Source: Pseudomonadota bacterium
Lineage (GTDB): Bacteria; Desulfobacterota; Desulfovibrionia; Desulfovibrionales; Desulfovibrionaceae
Reading direction: 5' to 3'
Length of the DNA stretch: 64,000 bases
Assembly (NCBI GenBank): GCA_023460395.1
Contig: JAEWQB010000024.1
Location: 1-64,000 of the forward strand
The notes beneath the pieces are model-generated. The model worked only from the letters and a program-made list of their open reading frames with translations, made no database searches and was not told where the DNA came from. The stretch's first letter is position 1, and every line of letters starts with the position of its first letter. Below, piece by piece: positions 45,407 through 53,480 of this stretch. The translations under genes were made by a program, and so were the position numbers.

Positions 45407-46267
45407 ATGATTATTCATCTCTTCCCCCGCCTGCGGGCAACACGCAACCACCGCACCACACGAGCAGGATTCCGCGCTCTTTGCGTCCCGATTCTGCGAG
45501 TGGTTTGCGGCCTTCTTCTGCTCCCTCTCGCATGGGTTTCTCATGCCGCAGATGCGGCTGCGCGGGAAACACCGCTGCACATTGTCATGTGCGAATGGGT
45601 TCCGTACACCGCCTCCACACTCCCCAACAACGGAGCGCTGGCAGAAGTGGTCCGGGCGGCTCTGGAGCGCCAGCACATTCGCCCGGAATTCTCTATCGTC
45701 CCGTGGCAACGCGCTGTCTCTATGTTGCACCGGGCCGAAGCAGACGCCTTACTTCCCGTCTTCATGTCCGACGGCAACCTCGGTCAGTATCTGCTGAGTA
45801 CCCCCGTGCTGGCTGTTGAGTCCGTTTTTGCAAGCCTCAAATCCACGCAAATCCGCTACCGCACACTTGCCGATCTGGCAGACAAACACATTGGGGTAGT
45901 GCAAAACACGTCGTATTTGGCAGCGTTGAAGCAAAAAGGGAATTTTGCCGTGGAAGAAGCGCCGCATGAGACACTGAATTATCAAAAACTCCGGGCGGGG
46001 CGCATTGACCTGATGCTGGACACCCGCGACACCATCGAACGGCTGCGTGAAAGCCTTCCCCCGTCGGAGCGGGATGCCATAGTCATCCTGTCTCCTCCGT
46101 TTCATATCAACACCCTGCATCTCGCCTTCCGCCCAGACATTGAAGGGCGAACGCTCTGCGAACAATTCAACCGAGGATTCCGGGCCATTCTTGCCGACGG
46201 AACCTATGAGTCCATCCTCGACAGACATGGTATGGCGCACCCCTTCAAAAAATTAAGCGGACGCTGA
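45407..46267 (+). CDS. Periplasmic substrate-binding protein (family 3-like)
   Basis: A 286-residue exported binding protein. An N-terminal signal (VVCGLLLLPLAWVSHA) is preceded by a basic stretch. The mature part (LHIVMCEWVPYTA, ALAEVVRAAL, VPWQRAVSMLHRAEADALLPVF, LADKHIGVVQNTSYLAAL) follows the pattern of amino-acid-type SBP_bac_3 proteins. CCGGAGG puts the start at 45407. No permease or ATPase gene is adjacent, so it may serve an unlinked transporter or be a sensory binding protein. Confidence 0.82.
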   Translation: MIIHLFPRLRATRNHRTTRAGFRALCVPILRVVCGLLLLPLAWVSHAADAAARETPLHIVMCEWVPYTASTLPNNGALAEVVRAALERQHIRPEFSIVPWQRAVSMLHRAEADALLPVFMSDGNLGQYLLSTPVLAVESVFASLKSTQIRYRTLADLADKHIGVVQNTSYLAALKQKGNFAVEEAPHETLNYQKLRAGRIDLMLDTRDTIERLRESLPPSERDAIVILSPPFHINTLHLAFRPDIEGRTLCEQFNRGFRAILADGTYESILDRHGMAHPFKKLSGR

Positions 46268-46337
46268 AGCCCCCCTTCAATACTGGCAAAAAATTTCCTG
46301 TTTTCCGCCCTCCCGACATATCCCCTTTCCAATACAT

Positions 46338-46373
46338 CAGCGCGATTCCGGCATTACCACCGAAATCGCGCTG
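46338..46373. terminator. Hairpin between the binding-protein gene and pspC
   Basis: A perfect 10-bp stem (CAGCGCGATT 46338-46347 with AATCGCGCTG 46364-46373) between convergent genes. A U-run is lacking on either side, so its efficiency is uncertain, but its position suits a bidirectional terminator. Confidence 0.5.
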
Positions 46374-46439
46374 CTATAATTGCGTACTCCGCATCCCGTC
46401 CTGACCGATTCGAACGTCCCCAAGGTTCGCGACTGCCCG

Positions 46440-46973
46440 TCACCGAGTATGATCCGTGAACCTTCGTTCCCAATCAAATTCCCGGCTCGTCACAACGTCT
46501 TCCATACGGCGAATACGGCGCTCCACTCTGTCAAACTGATCGCGCAAACGCGAAACGGCTTCCCGGCGGGAGCCAACGTAAGCCGCGTAAAAATCCTGTT
46601 CACCCACATCGCGCAACGTCAGCACAGGCTCCGGTTTTATGATCAGCCCCAGAACCACATACAGCCCCAGCGCGGGCCAAACGCCGGAGAAAAGCGCCCC
46701 CAGCACAAAAGCCGCACGCATGTAGCCCACACGCATATCAAAATAGCGGGCCAGCCCCTTACACACCCCCATCACTTTGCCGTCACGGGCGCGATATAGC
46801 GGCTGCCGACCACCAAAATCCCACGGCCTGTCCTGCCCATTCCGCCAGTCATCCTGCCAGCCGCCACGCTCTCTAGAGCCTGCAAACCGGCCTCCCTCTT
46901 CGGAAGTACTCGAAAAACGGGTATCCCGGCGGGAATGCCGCCGTCCGGTACCAAATGATCTTCCACGCATCAT
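46440..46973 (-). CDS. pspC: Phage-shock protein C (PspC)
   Basis: A 177-residue inner-membrane protein. A long Arg/Gly/Asp-rich N-terminal extension (about 57 residues) precedes the PspC domain: LYRARDGKVMGVCKGLARYFDM, then two hydrophobic stretches (AAFVLGALFSGVWPALGLYVVLGLII). The C-terminal part (VSRLRDQFDRVERRIRRME) is coiled coil. With PspB it senses membrane stress and frees PspF from PspA. It overlaps pspB by 4 bp (ATGA). Confidence 0.9.
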   Translation of the reverse strand: MMRGRSFGTGRRHSRRDTRFSSTSEEGGRFAGSRERGGWQDDWRNGQDRPWDFGGRQPLYRARDGKVMGVCKGLARYFDMRVGYMRAAFVLGALFSGVWPALGLYVVLGLIIKPEPVLTLRDVGEQDFYAAYVGSRREAVSRLRDQFDRVERRIRRMEDVVTSREFDWERRFTDHTR

Positions 46974-47224
46974 GCATCCTCCCCACGCCTCGCGCCCCGG
47001 TCATTCACACCCTGCGGCCCGCGCTCTGCCAACAAATCTTCAAGAACCTGTATCCGCTGCTCCATTCTGCTGAGGGAGCGATACATCTCCTGCACCATGC
47101 GGGCTTCATCCGTGACCTGAGGCTCGTCTTCTGCCGTGCGCCGGTCCTTCAACATTTTCAGCACCAGCACAACGCACACCACAGATACGATGATCCAAAG
47201 GAAAAAAAACGGACCGTGAAACAT
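46970..47224 (-). CDS. pspB: Phage-shock protein B (PspB)
   Basis: An 84-residue membrane protein. One N-terminal helix (FFFLWIIVSVVCVVLVLKM) is followed by the PspB pattern TDEARMVQEMYRSLSRMEQRIQVLEDLLAERG. Of several possible Met starts I take 47224 because GGGAGA lies 7 nt upstream; 47236 or 47251 would add 4 or 9 residues. It overlaps pspC by 4 bp. Confidence 0.88.
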   Translation of the reverse strand: MFHGPFFFLWIIVSVVCVVLVLKMLKDRRTAEDEPQVTDEARMVQEMYRSLSRMEQRIQVLEDLLAERGPQGVNDRGARRGEDA

Positions 47225-47440
47225 GGTTTCTCCCATATGAACTGACGTCATGGTATACACGCCGGAACTCCTTGTACGATGGCCTGTCAAATAAAGGTAA
47301 CGCAGGCTGCGGCTCGCGGCAAGGTATCTGCCCCCGCACGACCAGTCCGCAGGCGCAACCCAGCGCACGGTGGCGGACTCATGTTTTCCCTGCGGTCAAG
47401 GCTCCGGCAAATCACTTTTCCGGCGTGCTTCACCGTTTTC

Positions 47441-48115
47441 TTATCGCTCCGTCCGCTCCGCCATACGTCGACGCAGGGCCGCCAGTTCCTCTTCCACCTG
47501 TTCCGTTCCTTCAAGATCGGCAAACTGCGACTCCAGCGTGCCACCATATGAAGGCGCTCCAGCCATATCGGCCTCCGCTTCCATGCGTTCCACCCGCTGC
47601 TCCAGTTCTTCAAACCGACGAACGGCGTCGTACCCCTCAGATCGGGACGCATCCATCCGCGCCTGACACCGTGTTACAGCATGTGTCTGCCGCTGGGTGA
47701 GCAGCCCTTGCTTTTCGCGGGTTGCTGCCAGTTTGCCTTCCAGCACCACAATGTCGTCTTGTGCCTGAGTGACTAACGCCTCACACCCGGCCAATTCCCT
47801 TTCGAGTGCCTGTACGTGCGCCTGTTCCCGGTGCTTTTCCCGTAATGCTTCACGCGCGAGCTCCTCATGATTTTTGCCCACAGCCAGTTCTGCACGCTGC
47901 TCCCACTTTTCCACAATATGCCGGGTATGGTCGCGCTCCCGATGAAGACGTTTGCATTCCGCCATGGTGCCCGCGCAGTTCGCCTTCAGTTCCACCAGCG
48001 TTTCTTCCATTTCCCGGATCATCATACGGATCATTTTTTCCGGGTTTTCCGCCTTATCCAGCATGGCGTTCAGGTTAGAAGAAATAATGTCATGAAAGCG
48101 CGTAAATATACCCAT
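47441..48115 (-). CDS. pspA: Phage-shock protein A (PspA)
   Basis: A 224-residue ESCRT-III-like coiled-coil protein that binds and stabilises the inner membrane and, when idle, inhibits PspF. It starts MGIFTRFHDIISSNLNAMLDKAENPEKM, the amphipathic helix and family signature, followed by heptad-rich helices to ELAALRRRM. AAGGAGG precedes the ATG at 48115. The pspB-pspC pair lies 216 bp downstream on the same strand. Confidence 0.95.
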   Translation of the reverse strand: MGIFTRFHDIISSNLNAMLDKAENPEKMIRMMIREMEETLVELKANCAGTMAECKRLHRERDHTRHIVEKWEQRAELAVGKNHEELAREALREKHREQAHVQALERELAGCEALVTQAQDDIVVLEGKLAATREKQGLLTQRQTHAVTRCQARMDASRSEGYDAVRRFEELEQRVERMEAEADMAGAPSYGGTLESQFADLEGTEQVEEELAALRRRMAERTER

Positions 48116-48160
48116 GTCGGCCTCCTTCAAGTATGCTTTTTGGCTACCTGAGAGCGTGTT

Positions 48161-48177
48161 TTCAGAATCTGTGCCAA
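48161..48177 (-). promoter_or_regulatory. Sigma-54 promoter of pspA
   Basis: Minus strand TGGCAC (48176-48171) is the -24 box and CTGA at about 48165-48162 stands at the right spacing for the -12 box (consensus TGGCAC-N5-TTGC). The -12 GC is replaced by GA. The divergent neighbour pspF encodes a sigma-54 activator. The predicted leader of pspA is about 35 nt. Confidence 0.6.
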
Positions 48178-48315
48178 AAAGACGGAACGCGTCTCTACCT
48201 GATAACAGGCTTATATTTTACCAATTATACCGACAGGCCAGTTACAGCTGCAGAATGCCCCTTACTAAAAAAACCATATAGTGGATGAATAAACTAAAAT
48301 ATGGCATAAAAAACC

Positions 48316-49332
48316 ATGAGCACGCTTACTCCTTCTCCGCTTACAGAAGCGTTGGGCAATTCAGACGTCTTCCTCTCTTTTCAGGAAGCGCTCTCCCGTG
48401 TGGCGACGGTGGATCGCCCGGTATTGCTCGTGGGAGAGCGCGGCACGGGTAAAGAACTCGCCGCCGCCCGCATCCACTATCTTTCTCCGCGTTGGCAAAA
48501 ACCGCTTATCACCGTCAACTGCGCGGCCCTGCCCGCATCGTTGCTTGAATCCGAACTTTTCGGGCACGAGGCCGGAGCCTTTACCGGGGCCACGGGGCGC
48601 AGGGCCGGACGGTTTGAGCAGGCCGATGGCGGCACCCTCTTTCTGGATGAAATCGGCACCATGCCGCTTCGCATGCAGGAAAGTATTTTGCGGGTGGTGG
48701 AGTATGGCACCTTGCAGCGGGTGGGAGCGGCGCGCGCCCTCTCTGTGGACGTGCGGGTGATTGCCGCCACCAATGCCGACCTGCCCGCCATGACCGCACG
48801 CGGTGAGTTCATGCCGGATTTGTTGGACCGCCTGAGCTTTGAAGTGCTCACCCTGCCTCCCCTGCGTGAACGTGGAGAGGATATCCGTTTGCTGGCAGAA
48901 CGCTTCGCCGCATCCATGGCACTGGAACTTGCGCTTCCAGATATGCCCGTCTTCAGCGCACCAGCACTCCACGAGCTTTACGCCCATCCATGGCCCGGCA
49001 ATATTCGCGAATTAAAAAACGTGGTAGAACGCGCTGTCTTCCGGTACGGGGCACGCATTTCCTCCCTGCCACTCAACCCGTTTGCCGCATCCTTCACGTC
49101 TTTGCCAGCCTCCCCGCCTCCGATTTCGGTTCCGATTCCGGCGTTGCACAATGCCCCTGCGGCACCGCTTCCCCTGCCGGAAGCCCAGCGAAAACTTGAA
49201 CAGCAGGCTCTGGCCCAAGCACTACACCTCACCCGGCACAACCAGCGTCAGGCCGCAGACGTATTGGGGCTGACCTATCATCAATTCCGAAGACTATACC
49301 GCAAACACAAAGACGCTCTGCTCGAAACGTAG
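48316..49332 (+). CDS. pspF: Psp operon sigma-54 activator (PspF)
   Basis: A 338-residue AAA+ enhancer-binding protein with no receiver domain, as in PspF. Walker A is GERGTGKE, the sigma-54 contact loop is HEAGAFTGATGRRAGRF, Walker B is GGTLFLDEIGTM, and WPGNIRELKNVVERAVFRYG follows. A Fis-type HTH (RHNQRQAADVLGLTYHQFRRLYRKH) ends the protein. It is divergent from pspA with a 200-bp shared control region. PspA-family proteins normally bind and inhibit it. Confidence 0.93.
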   Translation: MSTLTPSPLTEALGNSDVFLSFQEALSRVATVDRPVLLVGERGTGKELAAARIHYLSPRWQKPLITVNCAALPASLLESELFGHEAGAFTGATGRRAGRFEQADGGTLFLDEIGTMPLRMQESILRVVEYGTLQRVGAARALSVDVRVIAATNADLPAMTARGEFMPDLLDRLSFEVLTLPPLRERGEDIRLLAERFAASMALELALPDMPVFSAPALHELYAHPWPGNIRELKNVVERAVFRYGARISSLPLNPFAASFTSLPASPPPISVPIPALHNAPAAPLPLPEAQRKLEQQALAQALHLTRHNQRQAADVLGLTYHQFRRLYRKHKDALLET

Positions 49333-49870
49333 CACTTTTTATAATTAGCACATATAATTATAAATACCCCATACGTTCATGCACCTTCATGTGCCGCGCG
49401 CCAACCTCATCACACGCGCATTGGTAGTTGAGGTGCCCCGTTTATCGTTTTGAGCAAATTCGTTGGCATTTTGGACATGCGCAAGGCGGTTAGGCAGGTA
49501 TACTACTGCAAATAGATTGTTTTTTCGGTCGTTATTGGCAGATACAACACTATGCGAAGACCTTTGATGTGAATCTCCCTGTATTCTTTGGAGAACGCGC
49601 GTCCATTAGGAATGCCTCACAACCGGGGGGGCGCGAACTCTTGTGGTTCAGGGCGCAACCGGGTTATGTATTCAAATGTGTTACCAGTGTGCCATGGGGA
49701 AATATAGCAAGAAAGCGTTTGCAATAGCCGGATAAGCCAAGCATCTTCGCACACCCTGCGCGGTTGACGGAGCGCCCGGTGACGCCTACATCCTGCCTAG
49801 CGCGTTTGCTATGCCGTGCCATACGCACGCGGAAGCGATGCATCCACCGCCACAACCTGCGAGGAACCTC
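49333..49870. other. Degenerate 540-bp stretch without an intact gene
   Basis: Lower in GC than its surroundings. Right after pspF is a 10-bp AT palindrome (TTTATAATTA 49338-49347 with TAATTATAAA 49355-49364). A plus-strand frame from 49494 to 49727 stays open for 77 codons and has protein-like composition (for example FGRYWQIQHYAKTF) but has no start codon. This looks like a gene remnant; I cannot name the family. The next gene's ribosome site begins at about 49860. Confidence 0.4.
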
Positions 49871-50326
49871 ATGCTGCTGTTCAGCCCGGCCTTTTCAGAA
49901 GGTGCTCCAATTCCCGCCCGCCATACCTGCGATGGAGAAAATATCTCTCCAGCCCTTTCGTGGGAAGCCGCCCCTGCCGACACACGGTTTTTCGCGCTTA
50001 TCTGCGATGACCCAGACGCTCCGTCCGGCGTGTGGGACCACTGGTTACTCTTCAATTTACCTGCGGAGCATACCCGGTTGGATGAAGGCGTGTCAGACGA
50101 CTTCGCCCCGTTTCCCGGTGCGGCCCACGGCCTGAACAGCTGGAAAAACGCCAAGTATCAAGGCCCGTGCCCGCCTTCCGGCACACACCGGTACTACTTC
50201 ACGCTATACGCGCTAGACGCCCGTCTTTCGCTGAAACCCGGCGCCACCAAACCAGAAATACTCCGCGCCATGGACGGACATATCATAGCCGAAGCACGGC
50301 TCATGGGCCGCTATTCCCGCGGCTAA
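49871..50326 (+). CDS. YbhB/YbcL-family (PEBP-like) protein
   Basis: A 151-residue phosphatidylethanolamine-binding-protein fold. CDGENISPALSW, ICDDPDAPSGVWDHWLLFNLP and YQGPCPPSGTHRYYFTLYALD are the ligand-site motifs of the bacterial Raf-kinase-inhibitor-like group. The function is unsettled. GAGGA places the start at 49871. No signal peptide is seen, so it is likely cytosolic. Confidence 0.9.
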   Translation: MLLFSPAFSEGAPIPARHTCDGENISPALSWEAAPADTRFFALICDDPDAPSGVWDHWLLFNLPAEHTRLDEGVSDDFAPFPGAAHGLNSWKNAKYQGPCPPSGTHRYYFTLYALDARLSLKPGATKPEILRAMDGHIIAEARLMGRYSRG

Positions 50327-50494
50327 CCCGCCACATCACCAGCATCACCAATATCACCTGACGTTTTCCGCGTGGGCGGCAGGGTCTGGCGGTGCGCCAT
50401 CTGGGTATAATTGCCCTCTCCGCATTGACATCGCAAAAGCGGTGTGCGTAAAATCAGTTACCAACTTAGTAAACAATTTTCAGGGAGCACTCCT

Positions 50495-51109
50495 GTGTTC
50501 TTTATTGGGAAGCAATTCATCCGCCCTAGTAAAAAGCTACGCATTCTCGCACTGCTTCAGGCTCTGTCGGAAAACACCCGCCTTAGCCAAAGCAGGCTCA
50601 GTGCGTTCTGCCATACCAGCAGTGCCATGGTGCACCAGTATCTCGCGGACCTTCACCAGAACGGCAGTGTGGAATTTTTGCCGGTGGACAAAAAAAGCTA
50701 CCAATACAGCCTGACCGAACAGGGAAGTAATTCGCGGCAAGCGCTGATGGAGGCCTATTGCACAGAGATGGTGCAGGCCTACGCGTCTATCAAACACCTC
50801 ATCCGCCGCAGGCTGGCCCGGCTGGAAACCACGGGCGTGCAACGCTTGGCGCTGTTCGGTGCCGCAGAAACAGGAGAGCTTGTGCTTACCGCACTGGAGG
50901 AATCTCCCTTTGTTGTTTGCGGAGTTTTGGACAACGACCCGCGTAAGCAGGGCACCCGGTTTCGCAACCACACGGTCCTCGCCCCGGAAGCGCTGGAAAC
51001 ACTGAATGCCGAAGCCATTGTCATTACCTCGTTCGCCCAGCAGGACGCCATTTTTGCTCAACTTTCCGCCATGCCCGCCGTAGCGGACAAGGAGATTATG
51101 CGCTTATGA
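50495..51109 (+). CDS. wHTH protein with C-terminal Rossmann (PglD_N-like) domain
   Basis: A 204-residue protein. Residues about 8-75 form a winged helix (LRILALLQALSEN, MVHQYLADLHQNGSVEFLP), and residues about 110-200 a Rossmann-type unit (RLALFGAAETGELVLTALEESPFVVCGVLDNDP, IVITSFAQQDAIFAQL) like the N-terminal sugar-nucleotide domain of PglD/NeuD. The GTG at 50495 with AGGGAG 7 nt upstream is preferred over the frame's first codon at 50444. Its stop overlaps the NeuB-like gene (ATGA), so it may link regulation to sugar-acid synthesis. Confidence 0.7.
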   Translation: MFFIGKQFIRPSKKLRILALLQALSENTRLSQSRLSAFCHTSSAMVHQYLADLHQNGSVEFLPVDKKSYQYSLTEQGSNSRQALMEAYCTEMVQAYASIKHLIRRRLARLETTGVQRLALFGAAETGELVLTALEESPFVVCGVLDNDPRKQGTRFRNHTVLAPEALETLNAEAIVITSFAQQDAIFAQLSAMPAVADKEIMRL

Positions 51110-52179
51110 CTGTTTCCCACATTCCGTTACGCTCCGGTCGCGTCATCGGGGCGGGGCACCCCTGCTTCATCGTAGCCGAAGCGGGCAACAACCACCAAGG
51201 ACAGTTGGATATTGCCATAGCCATGGTGGAAGAGGCAGCGCGAGCCGGGGCCGACGCCATTAAATTTCAGAAACGGGACAACGCGGCCCTGCTCACCGCC
51301 GACGGACTTGCCGCGCCGTATACCGGTCCCAATAGTTTTGGCCCCACATACGGGCAGCACCGCGACGCCTTGGAACTTTCCGTGGTGGACATGCGCACTC
51401 TGAAAGCCCGGACAGAGGCATTGGGTCTTGTTTTCTTTACCTCCGCATGGGACCGCAACAGTCTTGAGGCCATGTATTCCCTCTCACCGGAATTGCTCAA
51501 AATATGCTCCGCTGATCTTGTGAATGTTCCCTACCTGCGCCGGTGCGGTCAAATGGGAATTCCGGCGGTGTTATCCACCGGCATGAGCACCTACGCTCAG
51601 ATTGACCGGGCCGTGGCAGAGCTGCGCCAGTATCACGAGCATATCGTGTTGCTGCACTGCAATGCCTCCTACCCCTGCCCAGATGAAGAAGTTTCGCTGC
51701 CTGTCATGAACGCACTGAGTGCACGCTACAAACTGCCCACGGGCTATTCCGGGCACGAGCGCGGCCTCGGCCCCAGCCTTGCCGCCGTGGCTCTGGGCGC
51801 GGTGATGGTGGAACGCCATTTCACGCTGGATAAAACACTGCGCGGCACAGACCACCAAGTTTCTCTGGAGCCTTCGGAGCTGGCGCAGTTGGTACGCATG
51901 GCGCGGGAAATAGAGCGCGCCGTGAGTCACACGGAAAAATCTGTATTCCCCGGAGAAACACAAGCGGCGGCGAAATTGCGCAAATCCGTTGTCGCCGCAC
52001 GAACCTTGTCCGCGGGAACTGTTCTGAGCGAGGCGGATATTACCGTAAAAAGTCCCGGAACCGGACTTTCTCCAGAACACTGGGACGCGATTATCGGCAA
52101 CACCATTACCTGCGCGCTAACCGCAGACAGCCAAATCACCGCTGAAATGCTCAGTACTCCCCTCGCGTCCGCCCCTTAA
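51106..52179 (+). CDS. NeuB-family N-acetylneuraminate/legionaminate-type synthase
   Basis: A 357-residue PEP-dependent condensing enzyme for nine-carbon sugar acids. IVAEAGNNHQGQLDIAIAMVEEAARAGADAIKFQ, PAVLSTGMST, LHCNASYPCP, GYSGHERGLGPSLAAVALGA and VERHFTLDKTLRGTDH are NeuB motifs. A C-terminal SAF domain follows from about residue 285. The product (sialic, legionaminic or pseudaminic acid) cannot be told. It is linked to a fused regulator upstream and a glycosyltransferase downstream, suggesting a glycan or flagellar modification module. Confidence 0.9.
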   Translation: MTVSHIPLRSGRVIGAGHPCFIVAEAGNNHQGQLDIAIAMVEEAARAGADAIKFQKRDNAALLTADGLAAPYTGPNSFGPTYGQHRDALELSVVDMRTLKARTEALGLVFFTSAWDRNSLEAMYSLSPELLKICSADLVNVPYLRRCGQMGIPAVLSTGMSTYAQIDRAVAELRQYHEHIVLLHCNASYPCPDEEVSLPVMNALSARYKLPTGYSGHERGLGPSLAAVALGAVMVERHFTLDKTLRGTDHQVSLEPSELAQLVRMAREIERAVSHTEKSVFPGETQAAAKLRKSVVAARTLSAGTVLSEADITVKSPGTGLSPEHWDAIIGNTITCALTADSQITAEMLSTPLASAP

Positions 52180-52306
52180 AACTGGGCCTCCCGGATACCC
52201 CGACTGGCGGATAGCGAGGTACCGGGCTACCTCCCCATACCCGTCATACCCGTCAGGTTTCCCGGCGCATGGGCATCACATCTGGCCCACCACAAGGAGC
52301 ACTCGG

Positions 52307-53461
52307 ATGCATGCTGTTCACTTCGCCATCACTCCGCTTGCCGGAGCACCTTTGCGCATCGTGCAAGCCATCAATGCGCATACGCCGCACACTGCGCGAC
52401 TTGTGGATCTGTGTCGGTATGGCACCGAAGACTTCGGGCAAGACGTGGTATTCTCCGAGCAACCGGAATTAGCCTGCGCACTGGCGGAAAACGCGGACAT
52501 TATCCACTTCCACAATTACCTTGATCTGGACAGCCGCCACTTCGCACCTATTGACTTCCGGCGTCTGCAACGCAAGGGAACGCTCGTTATCCGGCATTTT
52601 CACAGCCATCCGGGACTGGTGGCCTCGCGCATGGGAATCACCGCGCACAGGCTTTTAGAACAGCCCATTCCCTCATTGGTGGTGGCGCAGTTTCAGGAAA
52701 GATACTACCCGCGCTCCCGCGTGGTGCCAAACTTCGTCCCGGAAGCAGACCCGCTCTATAGCCCCCTGCCCGATCCAGTTCCCGCGTATCGCCATGATGT
52801 CTTTTTCAGCCCCACCAATTTCCGCTCCGCGTGGGAAGACCGCTGGAATACAAAATCCGCCCCGCAGGCACACGCCGCCATCATTGCCGCGTGCAAGCAG
52901 GCCAAGGCTTCGTGGGTGCTGGTGCACAAAACGCCGCTACGGGAAGCATTGGCCCTGAAACAGATGTCCCGCATTGTGGTGGATGATCTGACCACGGGAA
53001 GCTACCATCTGACGGGGCTAGAGGCGCTTAGTCAGGGAAAACCCGTGCTCTGCTATCTGGACGGACGCACACAGCGAGTTTTTTCCTATTTTGCCGGAAC
53101 AGCGGGCACGGGAACCCCCGCCCAAACGCCATTTGTTCACACACCACTGGAGGAACTGCCGCGAAGGCTGGGCCAGTTGCTCGCCGCGCCGGAGGATGCG
53201 GCAGCCATTGGCAGGGCCGGGAGAACATTTATGCTTGCCCACTGGCCTTCCGCGCGGATGGCAGAACACCTCTCAGAGGCGTATGACCTGCTCGCTCGCG
53301 ATCCAGCGCTGGTAACGCGTCAACCAGAACTCGCCCTCACCAGCCCGGTAGCCGTGTTCTTTGCCCGCACGCTGCCAGATATACAACACCGGGTACGCCA
53401 AATGCGGGCCGGAGGCACGATAGGCTCCCTTTTCCGGCGCAGTGTGCAAAGGCCAGCGTAG
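52307..53461 (+). CDS. Glycosyltransferase (GT1/GT4-like)
   Basis: A 384-residue putative glycosyltransferase. DIIHFHNYLDLDSRHF, RHFHSHPGLV and PNFVPEADPLYSPLP form the N-terminal half. Instead of a strong E-x7-E, the C-terminal domain reads TGLEALSQGKPVLCYLDGRTQRVF, as in CgeB/SpsE-neighbour type enzymes. AAGGAG precedes the ATG. It is 127 bp after the NeuB-like gene and probably adds the nine-carbon sugar or decorates the same glycan. Confidence 0.75.
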   Translation: MHAVHFAITPLAGAPLRIVQAINAHTPHTARLVDLCRYGTEDFGQDVVFSEQPELACALAENADIIHFHNYLDLDSRHFAPIDFRRLQRKGTLVIRHFHSHPGLVASRMGITAHRLLEQPIPSLVVAQFQERYYPRSRVVPNFVPEADPLYSPLPDPVPAYRHDVFFSPTNFRSAWEDRWNTKSAPQAHAAIIAACKQAKASWVLVHKTPLREALALKQMSRIVVDDLTTGSYHLTGLEALSQGKPVLCYLDGRTQRVFSYFAGTAGTGTPAQTPFVHTPLEELPRRLGQLLAAPEDAAAIGRAGRTFMLAHWPSARMAEHLSEAYDLLARDPALVTRQPELALTSPVAVFFARTLPDIQHRVRQMRAGGTIGSLFRRSVQRPA

Positions 53462-53480
53462 CCGCCGACACAGGTGTTCT

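Noticed and set aside
46385..46440. tRNA gene on the minus strand
   Set aside because: TTCGAAT resembles a T-loop, but the flanking bases do not pair and no acceptor or anticodon arm can be drawn.
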